DNA of 64,000 nucleotides from Acidobacteriota bacterium. Its GTDB lineage: Bacteria; Acidobacteriota; Holophagae; Holophagales; Holophagaceae. The DNA is taken from positions 429,500 through 493,499 of the forward strand of contig JACQZU010000014.1 in assembly GCA_016213735.1 (NCBI GenBank), read 5' to 3'. A program made the translations under genes and the position numbers. The notes beneath the pieces were generated by a model. That model saw nothing but the letters and a program-made list of their open reading frames with translations, made no database searches and was not told where the DNA came from. Of this stretch, positions 8,346 through 16,228 are shown piece after piece; within the stretch, counting starts at the first letter, position 1, and the number at the start of each line of letters is the position of its first letter.

Positions 8346-11147
8346 ATGCCCGAGCAGCGCCTTTACCTCCTCGACACCTTCGCCTTCATTTTTCGGGCCT
8401 ACTTCGCCAATCCGCGGCTGAAGAACGGGGCGGCCTACACCTTCACGCGAATCGTGCTCCAGCTGCTGGAGAAGCATCAGCCCAGCCACATCGCCTGCGT
8501 CTTCGACCGGCCCGGGCCCACCTTCCGCCACGAACTCTACCCCGACTACAAGGCCAACCGACCGGAGATGCCGGAGGATCTCCGGCCCCAGATCCCCCTC
8601 ATCCGGGAACTGGTGGAGGCCCTGAACATCCCCATCGTGGAGCTGGCAGGCTACGAGGCCGACGACGTCATGGGGACCCTGGCGCGGCAGGCGGCGGAGA
8701 AGGGCCTCCAGGCCGTCATCGTGAGCCCCGACAAGGACCTGCTCCAGCTGGTGGACGATTCGGCGGGCATCCAGGTGCTCAACACCAAGGAGGGCGAAGT
8801 CTGGCACGACCGCGCCGGGGTTCGCGAACGCATGGGGGTCTGGCCCGAGCAGGTGGTGGACTTCCTGACCCTGGTGGGGGACGCCTCGGACAACGTGAAG
8901 GGCGTGCCCGGAATCGGCGAGAAGGGGGCCGCCCAATTGCTGGAGCAGTTCGGCAGCCTGGAGGGCCTGCTGGAGCACCGGGACGAACTCAAACCTCGCC
9001 AGAAGGCGGGACTGGAAGAGGCCGCGGGGTGGCTGGACCTGACCCGCCGCCTGGTCACCGTGGTCTGCGACCTGGGCCTGCCCCTGGGGGTGGAGGACCT
9101 GGCCTACCCCGGGCTGGACGCCCCGAAGGCCCGGGAGACCTTCAAGCGCCTGGGCTTCGCCACCCTCACCAAGGAGTTCACCGAGGCCGGCGCCGCGCCA
9201 GGGAAGGCCCGGCGGAACTACCGTCACGCGGCCTCCGCCCTGGACCTGGAGGGAGCCGTGGCCGAGATCCGCGCCCGGGGCCGCTGCGGTCTGGACACCG
9301 AGACCACCAGCCTCGAGGCCACCCGGGGCCATATGGTGGGCCTGAGCCTGGCCTGGGCTCCCAACGAGGGGCTTTACGTTCCCCTGGCCCACCTGCGGCG
9401 GGCGAGCGCCGACACCGAGGGATCCCTGCCGGGCCTCCTGCCGGATTCGGGGCTGCCGGAGGGACTGCTGGACCTCCGGGGGGACCCCGAAGCCTACTTT
9501 GAGCAATTGGAGCCCCACCTGGACCCACGGAACCTGCCGTTTCCGGAGGTGCGTCGCGTGCTGGGGCCCCTTCTCTCGGATCCTTCCGTCGCCAAGGTGG
9601 GCCAGAACCTCAAGTACGACCTCCAGGTTCTCGCCCGCCACGGCCTCCCGGTGGCAGGCGTATCGGGCGATTCCATGGTGGCCAGCTTCCTGCTGGATTC
9701 CCGGGAACGCCACAACCTGGACGACCTCAGCTCCAAGCATCTCGACCTCCGTCCCATCCCCTTCGAGGCGGTGGTGGGGAAGGGGAAAGGGCAGCTGCGC
9801 TTCGATCAGGCCGACTTCGGGCAGGCCGTGCAGTACGCCGCGGAGGATGCGGACCTGGCATTGCAACTCTGCAATCTCCTCGAACCCCGGCTGAAGGATA
9901 CGCCCCTCGAGCGTCTGTACCGTGAGGTGGACCTGCCCCTGGTAGAGGTGCTGGCGGACCTGGAGCGCAGCGGGGTTCGCCTGGACCTGGAGGTCCTGGC
10001 CCGCCTGGGGGAGGACATGCGCGCGCGCAGGGAGGCGGCGGAGCGCCGGGCCCACGAACTGGCCGGAGAGCCCTTCAACCTCAACTCCCCCGCCCAGCTT
10101 GGCCGCATCCTCTTCGACAAGCTGAAGCTGCCCGTGGTGAAGTACACGGGGAAGACCAAGGCCCCCTCCACCGACGAGGAGACCCTCCAGGAGCTGGCGG
10201 AGCGGGAGCAGGCCGAGATCGCCGTGGTGCTCCTGGAGCACCGGCAGATGGCCAAGCTTCTGGGCACCTACGTGGAGGCCCTGCCCCAGCTGGTGAATCC
10301 CCTCACAGGCAGGGTCCACACCAAGATGCACCAGGCCGCAGTGGCCACGGGGCGCCTGGCCAGCAACGACCCCAACCTCCAGAACATTCCCGTGCGGACC
10401 CCGGACGGACGGGAGATCCGCCGCGCCTTCATTCCCGAGGAGGGCTGGGTGCTTCTGGACGCCGACTACAGCCAGATCGAGCTGCGGGTGGTGGCCGCCC
10501 TGGCGGGGGATCCCGTCCTGCTGGGAGCCTTCGAGGCAGGGGAGGACATCCACCGCCGCACGGCCTCCGAGGTGATGGGCGTGCCCATGGAGCAGGTGAC
10601 GCCGGAACAGCGCAGCGCCGCCAAGGCCGTGAATTTCGGTCTTCTCTATGGCCAGGGAGCCTTCGCCCTGGCGGCCTCCCTGGGCATCTCCCGGAAGGAA
10701 GCCCAGGCTTTCATCGAACGCTACTTCCAGCGGATGCCCAAGGTCGCCGCCTGGATCGAGGGGACCAAGGAGCGGGCGCTCAAGGAGGGGCGGGTGGTCA
10801 CCCATTGGGGCCGGGTTCGGGGCATCCCCGAGCTGGAAAGCGCCAACAAGCAGCTCCAGGCCCAGGGACTGCGGGAGGCGGTGAACACCGTGGTGCAGGG
10901 CACCGCGGCGGACCTCATGCGGCGGGCCATGGTGCGCCTTCACCGAGCGCTTCGGAAGGAGGGGCTCAGGGCCCGCCTCCTGCTCCAGGTCCACGACGAG
11001 CTGCTGCTGGAAGCGCCGCCGGAAGAAGCCAACCGGGCGGCGGACCTGCTCCAGGAGGCCATGGAAGGGGCGGACGACCTGGGCCCCCTGGACGTGAAGC
11101 TGGCGGCCGAAGTGCGTTCCGGGGGCAACTGGCTCGCGTGCAAGTAG
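8346..11147 (+). CDS. polA: DNA polymerase I
   Basis: A 933-residue repair/replication polymerase with all three domains. The N-terminal 5'-3' exonuclease (about residues 5-290) has acidic motifs such as GYEADDVMG and the helix-hairpin-helix region GVPGIGEKGA. The 3'-5' proofreading domain (about 310-520) has its key acidic residues in LDTET (Asp317, Glu319), plus NLKYD and AAEDAD, so proofreading looks intact. The polymerase domain (about 545-933) has motif A DYSQIE (Asp707), motif B KAVNFGLLYG and motif C VHDE (Asp884). Length and domain order match the E. coli enzyme. It stands alone, 55 bp after the carbonic anhydrase gene. Confidence 0.98.
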   Translation: MPEQRLYLLDTFAFIFRAYFANPRLKNGAAYTFTRIVLQLLEKHQPSHIACVFDRPGPTFRHELYPDYKANRPEMPEDLRPQIPLIRELVEALNIPIVELAGYEADDVMGTLARQAAEKGLQAVIVSPDKDLLQLVDDSAGIQVLNTKEGEVWHDRAGVRERMGVWPEQVVDFLTLVGDASDNVKGVPGIGEKGAAQLLEQFGSLEGLLEHRDELKPRQKAGLEEAAGWLDLTRRLVTVVCDLGLPLGVEDLAYPGLDAPKARETFKRLGFATLTKEFTEAGAAPGKARRNYRHAASALDLEGAVAEIRARGRCGLDTETTSLEATRGHMVGLSLAWAPNEGLYVPLAHLRRASADTEGSLPGLLPDSGLPEGLLDLRGDPEAYFEQLEPHLDPRNLPFPEVRRVLGPLLSDPSVAKVGQNLKYDLQVLARHGLPVAGVSGDSMVASFLLDSRERHNLDDLSSKHLDLRPIPFEAVVGKGKGQLRFDQADFGQAVQYAAEDADLALQLCNLLEPRLKDTPLERLYREVDLPLVEVLADLERSGVRLDLEVLARLGEDMRARREAAERRAHELAGEPFNLNSPAQLGRILFDKLKLPVVKYTGKTKAPSTDEETLQELAEREQAEIAVVLLEHRQMAKLLGTYVEALPQLVNPLTGRVHTKMHQAAVATGRLASNDPNLQNIPVRTPDGREIRRAFIPEEGWVLLDADYSQIELRVVAALAGDPVLLGAFEAGEDIHRRTASEVMGVPMEQVTPEQRSAAKAVNFGLLYGQGAFALAASLGISRKEAQAFIERYFQRMPKVAAWIEGTKERALKEGRVVTHWGRVRGIPELESANKQLQAQGLREAVNTVVQGTAADLMRRAMVRLHRALRKEGLRARLLLQVHDELLLEAPPEEANRAADLLQEAMEGADDLGPLDVKLAAEVRSGGNWLACK

Positions 11148-11325
11148 GCCCGAACGCCGCCCGGGGTAAGGGTTCGGAGCTCCTGCAAGGATTGGAAAAA
11201 AGGTTTTTCGATTTCACGATGCAACGGTTGTTTTTTGCCGATTGATTCCCTGGGAGTCCGCGGAAAAATTGTCATGGGATTGTCGCGGGTCCGATGGGTC
11301 CGGGCCTTCCATCACCCGGACCCCC

Positions 11326-12795
11326 ATGACACGGCTGCCAGGACTCTTCCTCCGAGAATCCCTCCTCATGGGCGCGTCCCTGGGCGCCCTGGCGCTGTTC
11401 CACGGATTCCTGGACCTGCTGGTGCCGGGGCACACCATGGCACGGGTCCTGGGATTCAGCGCCCTGCTGGTCGCCATGGCTGGGGTGATCGCCTTCCGGA
11501 TGCAGCGCATCAAGAAGAGACTCGGCCTGGCTCTCCAAGGCTTCGCGGAAACGGCGGAAGGGTCCAGCACCTCCCCTTCGCTCGTGGAGACAGGGTCCTT
11601 CCAGCTCCGTGAGATGGAACACCTGGACCAGGCCGTCCGGAAGGCGGGCCAGGCGATTCTGGAGCAGCAGCACCTCCGGGACCAGATCCGGAATCTCCAG
11701 CGCAACCAGCTGACCGGCCTGCTGGCGCGGGAGGTGGCCGGCGATCTCAACAACCGGCTGACCGTCCTCCTGGGGCAGCTGGACCTCGCCCAGAGCGAGG
11801 AAGGGGAGGTCCAACGGCACCTGAAGCACGCGGCGGCGGCCGCGCGCGGGGCCGCGGAGGCTGCCCAGGAGTTGTGGGCCTTCGGACAGGACACCTCGGG
11901 GAGGACCCGGACCTTCAATCCCAATGCGGTGGTCCAGAGGGTCCTGCGCCTGCTCGCCCGCCTTTCCGACGATGGCATCCGGCTCTCCCTCGACTTGGGC
12001 AGCGGCATCCCCCCATTGACGGGCGAGGTGGGGCAGATCGAGCAGGTGCTCCTGAGCCTGGGGGTCAACGCCTGCCAGGCCATGCCGGAGGGGGGAACCC
12101 TCACCTTCCGGACCCGCCTCCAGGATGGTTTCGCCGCCATCACCGTGGAGGACACGGGAGATGGGATTCCCCCGGAGCTCCTGCCCAGGATCTGGGAGCT
12201 CTTCTTCACCACCAAGGGACCGGAAAGCGGGGCGGGGCTGGGACTGCCGATGGCCCGGGAGATCCTGCGGGACCACGGCGGACGGATCCAGGTGGAGAGT
12301 GCGCCCGGCCGGGGTTCCTGCTTCACCGTGCTGCTGCCCCTTCCCGCCGACATCCCCACGGGGAGCGTCGGCCAAGGGGCCGCCGAAACCACCGATTCCG
12401 GGCTGGCGGGACTTCGGGTCCTCGTCGTGGACGACGAACCCGCGATCCGGACGGTCATGCAGGAACTGCTGGCACGGATGGGGGCCGAGGCCGTGGTCGC
12501 CCTGGACGGGGAAGACGCCTGGAACCTGTGGAACCTCATGGGGCCCTTCGACCTGGTGATCACCGACCAGAGGATGCCGCGCCTCAACGGGCTGGACCTG
12601 GTGAGGAGGATCCGGAAGGTGGCGCCCCAGGTCCCCATGCTCCTCGTGACGGGCTACGGTCTCGAGGAAGCCTCGACCCTGTTGGCCTCAGACCCGAAGG
12701 TGGCCCTTCTGATCAAGCCCTTCACGGTCGCCACCTTCCAGTCGGTCCTCCATCGGCTGATCGCCCAGGCCCCCATTCGGCCACCAGCGGGTTGA
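11326..12795 (+). CDS. hybrid histidine kinase-like protein lacking phosphoacceptor His
   Basis: A 489-residue membrane protein. It has two N-terminal hydrophobic helices (about 10-33 and 40-57), a coiled linker, a DHp-like segment, a HATPase_c domain (NACQAM, DTGDGIP, FFTTKGxxSGAGLGLP) and a C-terminal receiver domain with DDE and phosphoacceptor Asp414 (LVITDQRMP). In the DHp box, where relatives have AHDFNN, this protein reads AGDLNN, so Gly139 replaces the phosphorylatable His. The ATPase and receiver motifs look intact. It may act as a phosphatase, a scaffold, or a receiver driven by another kinase. The ATG at 11326 is preferred over an upstream in-frame ATG at 11242, whose extra residues look non-coding. 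Confidence 0.85.
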   Translation: MTRLPGLFLRESLLMGASLGALALFHGFLDLLVPGHTMARVLGFSALLVAMAGVIAFRMQRIKKRLGLALQGFAETAEGSSTSPSLVETGSFQLREMEHLDQAVRKAGQAILEQQHLRDQIRNLQRNQLTGLLAREVAGDLNNRLTVLLGQLDLAQSEEGEVQRHLKHAAAAARGAAEAAQELWAFGQDTSGRTRTFNPNAVVQRVLRLLARLSDDGIRLSLDLGSGIPPLTGEVGQIEQVLLSLGVNACQAMPEGGTLTFRTRLQDGFAAITVEDTGDGIPPELLPRIWELFFTTKGPESGAGLGLPMAREILRDHGGRIQVESAPGRGSCFTVLLPLPADIPTGSVGQGAAETTDSGLAGLRVLVVDDEPAIRTVMQELLARMGAEAVVALDGEDAWNLWNLMGPFDLVITDQRMPRLNGLDLVRRIRKVAPQVPMLLVTGYGLEEASTLLASDPKVALLIKPFTVATFQSVLHRLIAQAPIRPPAG

Positions 12796-12856
12796 GGGGC
12801 CCGGGTCCGGGAAGGGCCTCGCCGGAACGATTAGACTGGATCCCTGGGGGATCGCC

Positions 12857-14161
12857 ATGCGGGTGCTGCTCGTCGGTTCGGGGGGGCGCGAACACGCCCT
12901 TGCCCTCAAGCTCGCCGAAGGGCCGACCCCGGTGGAACTCTTCGCCGCGCCAGGCTCCGATGCCCTGAAAGCCCTGGGAACCTGCCTGCCCCTCCCCGCG
13001 GACGACCTCGGCGGCCTCCAGGCCTGGTGCCGGGCCGAACGGCCCGACCTCGTGGTGGTGGGACCGGAAGCCCCCCTGGTCGCGGGACTGGGGGATGTCC
13101 TGTCGGATCTGGGGATTCCGGTCTTCGGCCACGGGGCCGCCACGGCCCGTCTGGAAGGCAGCAAGGATTTCGCAAAGGCCTTCATGGTCCGCCACGGGAT
13201 CCCCTGCGCCGCTTCCGTCACCGTCCGAGACCTGGCCGAGGGGGAAGCCCTCATCCGCAGCTGGCCCCATCCCTATCCCGTCGTGCTCAAGGCGGATGGC
13301 CTCGCCGCGGGGAAGGGCGTGGTGCTGGCCCCGGATGAGGCGAGCGCCCTGGCGACCCTGCGGGAATTCCTGGCGGGCGCCTTCGGCGAAGCTTCCCGCA
13401 CGGTGGTGCTGGAGGAAGCCCTCGTCGGAATGGAACTCAGCCAGCACGTCCTGGTGGACGCCACCCCCGGGCGCTCCGCCTACGCCCTGCTGCCCGCCTG
13501 CCAGGACCACAAGCGGATCTTCGAGGGCGACCGAGGCCCCAACACGGGAGGCATGGGGGCCTTCGGTCCCATCCCCTTCCTGGGTCCGGAGGACCTGGCC
13601 GTCCTCGAGAGGGACCTGGTGGCGCCCACGGTCCGGGGACTCCAGGCCGATGGCCTGGAAGGGCGGGGCGTGCTCTTCCTCGGGGTCATGTGGACGGTCT
13701 CCGGACCCAAGCTGCTGGAGTACAACGTGCGCTTCGGGGATCCCGAGACCCAGGTGCTCATGCAGCTGCTGGACGAGGACCTGGCCCCCCTGCTGCTCGC
13801 CGTGGCGGAACACCGGTTCGAGGGCCGGGCCCTCCATCTCAGGCCTGGCTGTGCGATCACCGTGGTGCTGGCCGCGGAAGACTATCCCATGGGCGCGCGC
13901 AAGGGGGTTCCCATCGAACTGGGCCTCCCGGACTGCACCGTGATCCACGCCGGCACCCGCAGGGCGGAGGGTCGCTGGCTCACCAACGGCGGACGGGTGC
14001 TGAACCTTGCCGCCCGCGCCCCGGACCGGGCCGAGGCCCGGGCGCGGATCGAGGCGGGGCTGCCCCAGATCGCCTGGCCGGGCATGCAGGTGCGCCGCGA
14101 CATCGGCCTCCGGGCCCTGGAACACCTGCGGGCAGGCCGCGGGGTCCGGGATCCCTGGTGA
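12857..14161 (+). CDS. purD: phosphoribosylamine-glycine ligase
   Basis: GARS enzyme of de novo purine synthesis, joining glycine to phosphoribosylamine with ATP. It has 434 residues, as usual. It shows the N-terminal VLLVGSGGREHALA, PDLVVVGPEAPL, the ATP-grasp segment VLKADGLAAGKGV and the C-terminal EYNVRFGDPETQ signature. The ATG at 12857 follows GGGGGATC with TAGACT further upstream as a weak -10. No other purine gene is adjacent; instead two ATP-grasp-like genes of unknown function follow, the first 14 bp after the stop. Confidence 0.97.
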   Translation: MRVLLVGSGGREHALALKLAEGPTPVELFAAPGSDALKALGTCLPLPADDLGGLQAWCRAERPDLVVVGPEAPLVAGLGDVLSDLGIPVFGHGAATARLEGSKDFAKAFMVRHGIPCAASVTVRDLAEGEALIRSWPHPYPVVLKADGLAAGKGVVLAPDEASALATLREFLAGAFGEASRTVVLEEALVGMELSQHVLVDATPGRSAYALLPACQDHKRIFEGDRGPNTGGMGAFGPIPFLGPEDLAVLERDLVAPTVRGLQADGLEGRGVLFLGVMWTVSGPKLLEYNVRFGDPETQVLMQLLDEDLAPLLLAVAEHRFEGRALHLRPGCAITVVLAAEDYPMGARKGVPIELGLPDCTVIHAGTRRAEGRWLTNGGRVLNLAARAPDRAEARARIEAGLPQIAWPGMQVRRDIGLRALEHLRAGRGVRDPW

Positions 14162-14174
14162 GGAGGATCATCCC

Positions 14175-15008
14175 GTGGGAGCGCGCATCGGGATCCTGAC
14201 CCAGACGGAAGACCGATGGGGAGAGGCGCCCTTCCTCCTGGGGCACCTCGCCGACCGATGGCGGGAGCGGGGGCATCAGGTGGAGCTGGCCACCGATTGG
14301 GAGCGCCCCCTCGCCTGCGACCTGGCCATCCTCCACCTGGACCTCACCCGCATCCCGCCCCGCGCGGCCCGGTGGGCGGCGGCCCACCCGAGGGTCCTGA
14401 ACGGCCGGGTCCTCGACATCTCCAAGCGCCGGTTCTCCGGTCAGCTCCTGGCCCCCGGGGACCCCTGGGAGGGCCCCGTCATCATCAAGACCGATCTGAA
14501 TTTCGGTGGCCTGCCCGAAGCCCGCCTGGCGGGGTGTGATCCTCAGGCGGACCGCTGGGAGGAGGTCCGCTGCCTGCCTCCGGACCAGTACCCCGTGCTC
14601 CCCCATCGGAGCGAGGTGCCCGGGGCCGTGTGGACCAACCCGTCGCTCATCGTGGAGCGCTTCCTCCCCGAGCGGGACGAGGAAGGGCGCTACGCCCTCC
14701 GCTGCTGGGTGTTCTTCGGGGAGGAGGGCATCGTCTGGCGGAGCCTCTCCAACCATCCCCTCGTCAAGGCAGGCAACGCGTTCCATACCGAGGCCCTGGA
14801 GGAGGTTCCCCCCGAGGTATGGAAGCTGCGCCGGGACCTGGGGTTGGATTTCGGGAAGATCGATTTCGGGATGGTGGGGGGAAGGGCCGTGGTCTACGAC
14901 GTGAACAAGACCCCCACCCAGTCCCGGGTGACGGAGCGCTCCGCCCCCTTCCTGGACCGCATGGCCGGGGCCCTGGAGGCCTACCTCGCCGGGACCCCGG
15001 CTCCATGA
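14175..15008 (+). CDS. ATP-grasp-like protein, function unknown (first of pair)
   Basis: A 277-residue protein. The N-terminus (RIGILTQTEDRWGEAPFLLG, then DLAILHLDLTRIP) resembles a pre-ATP-grasp Rossmann-like domain. The middle and C-terminal parts show ATP-grasp-like features: VIIKTDLNFGG (nucleotide-binding Lys strand), LIVERFLPERDEEGRY (E of the adenine loop) and IDFGMVGGRAVVYDVNKTPTQS (metal-binding D/N). GTG 14175 is the start because of a perfect AGGAGG at 14161-14166, overlapping the purD stop region. The next gene overlaps it by ATGA. It probably forms an amide, peptide or ester bond using ATP, but substrates are unknown. RimK/glutathione-synthetase-like folds are the closest recognisable type. 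Confidence 0.7.
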   Translation: MGARIGILTQTEDRWGEAPFLLGHLADRWRERGHQVELATDWERPLACDLAILHLDLTRIPPRAARWAAAHPRVLNGRVLDISKRRFSGQLLAPGDPWEGPVIIKTDLNFGGLPEARLAGCDPQADRWEEVRCLPPDQYPVLPHRSEVPGAVWTNPSLIVERFLPERDEEGRYALRCWVFFGEEGIVWRSLSNHPLVKAGNAFHTEALEEVPPEVWKLRRDLGLDFGKIDFGMVGGRAVVYDVNKTPTQSRVTERSAPFLDRMAGALEAYLAGTPAP

Positions 15009-16228
15009 ATGCCCCTTCCCCCCTTGCGGAATGCCTGGGACCGGACGCGCTCCTCTGCGGCTACGCCCCGCCGTCCTTGCGCCGCTGGATCGCCCCCGAC
15101 GAACTGAGCGCCCGGGCCTTCAGCGCGGGCTCCCTGCTGGTGGCCGGGGAGCTTCCCCTCCTCTGTGCCCGTGAGGCCTGCGGCCCCGAAACCCTGGGGC
15201 TGCTCCGGGAAGCGGGTTGGGATCCAGCCTCGAAGATTCTTCCCTTCGGGGGGATGGACGACTTTGCCCGGGAGATCCGTGATGAGGCTTCGCGGGGCCT
15301 GAGGATCGTCAACAGCTTCCCCCTGCCGCCCGGCCTGGTTCCCGGGCAGGCCTACCTCGTCCCACCCTCCCTGCGGTCCTGGCTCAACGACAAGGCGAAC
15401 CTGGGAGCCCTCGTGCCCGCAGGCCTCAGGCCCGGAAGGGAGATCCTTTCCCCGGAAGAGGTGCTGTCCAGGCCCCGGGACTTCCAAGGCAAGGTGCTCA
15501 AGATCTGCACGCCGGAAGGGAACGGCGGAGGCCACGGCGTCCTGCTCCCTCCGGAATCCTCGGAGTCCGGAAAAGTGGAGGACCTCGCCCGGGAGGGCGT
15601 TCCCGTGGTCGTGGAGGCCTTCCTGGACTTCGAGGAGACGCGGTGCCTGAACTTCCTGGTCGGGTCGGAAGGCCCCGCGCGGTTCCTCGGGGCCCCGGAG
15701 CAGGAACTGGAGGGTCCACGCTACGCCGGGAACTGGTTCCGGGCGGAAGAAGAGGCCGACCCCGCGTGGGTGGAGGCGGGGAGGGCGGTCTGCGCCCGGG
15801 CCGCGGCCCTGGGCTACCGGGGCCCTGTCGGCATGGACGCGGGGAGACTCGCGGAGGGAGGCTTCCGGATCTTCGACCTCAATTTCCGGATGAACGGATC
15901 CACCGCCAGCCTCCTGCTCTTCCCTGCCCTCCGCCTCCGCCACGGGGCCTCCCTGGCCCTGCGAACCTCCTTCCGGGGACGTCTGGAGCCGGGGCGAGTC
16001 TTCCCGGAGCTGCGGGACCTGTCGCGCCGGGGCCTCTTCATCCTCACGGGGCTGGCCTTCGACGGGGATGGCCTGGGCCCGGCGGACTTCATCGCAAGCG
16101 GCTTCCTGCCTGGAAGGGGCCGGGAGCAGATCCAGCAGGCCCGCGAAGAGGTGGCCGCCCGGCTGGGCGTCCCTGGGATCAGAAGTAATAGCGGATGGTC
16201 ACGGCCTGGACCAGGTTCACGAGCGTGA
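15005..16228 (+). CDS. ATP-grasp-like protein, function unknown (second of pair)
   Basis: A 407-residue protein starting in a 4-bp ATGA overlap with the previous gene, so translation is coupled. ATP-grasp-like features are LNDKANLGALVPAG, FQGKVLKICTPEGNGGG (Lys strand and glycine-rich loop), VVVEAFLDFEETRCLNFLV and MDAGRLAEGGFRIFDLNFRMNGS (catalytic acidic/Asn residues near the end of the fold). The N-terminal third resembles the pre-ATP-grasp domain of carboxylate-amine ligases. Its last 50 bp overlap the 3' end of the convergent lipoprotein gene, and the last 15-20 residues (rich in S, G, P and R) look like read-on. It probably works with the preceding protein in an unidentified ligation pathway. 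Confidence 0.7.
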   Translation: MNAPSPLAECLGPDALLCGYAPPSLRRWIAPDELSARAFSAGSLLVAGELPLLCAREACGPETLGLLREAGWDPASKILPFGGMDDFAREIRDEASRGLRIVNSFPLPPGLVPGQAYLVPPSLRSWLNDKANLGALVPAGLRPGREILSPEEVLSRPRDFQGKVLKICTPEGNGGGHGVLLPPESSESGKVEDLAREGVPVVVEAFLDFEETRCLNFLVGSEGPARFLGAPEQELEGPRYAGNWFRAEEEADPAWVEAGRAVCARAAALGYRGPVGMDAGRLAEGGFRIFDLNFRMNGSTASLLLFPALRLRHGASLALRTSFRGRLEPGRVFPELRDLSRRGLFILTGLAFDGDGLGPADFIASGFLPGRGREQIQQAREEVAARLGVPGIRSNSGWSRPGPGSRA

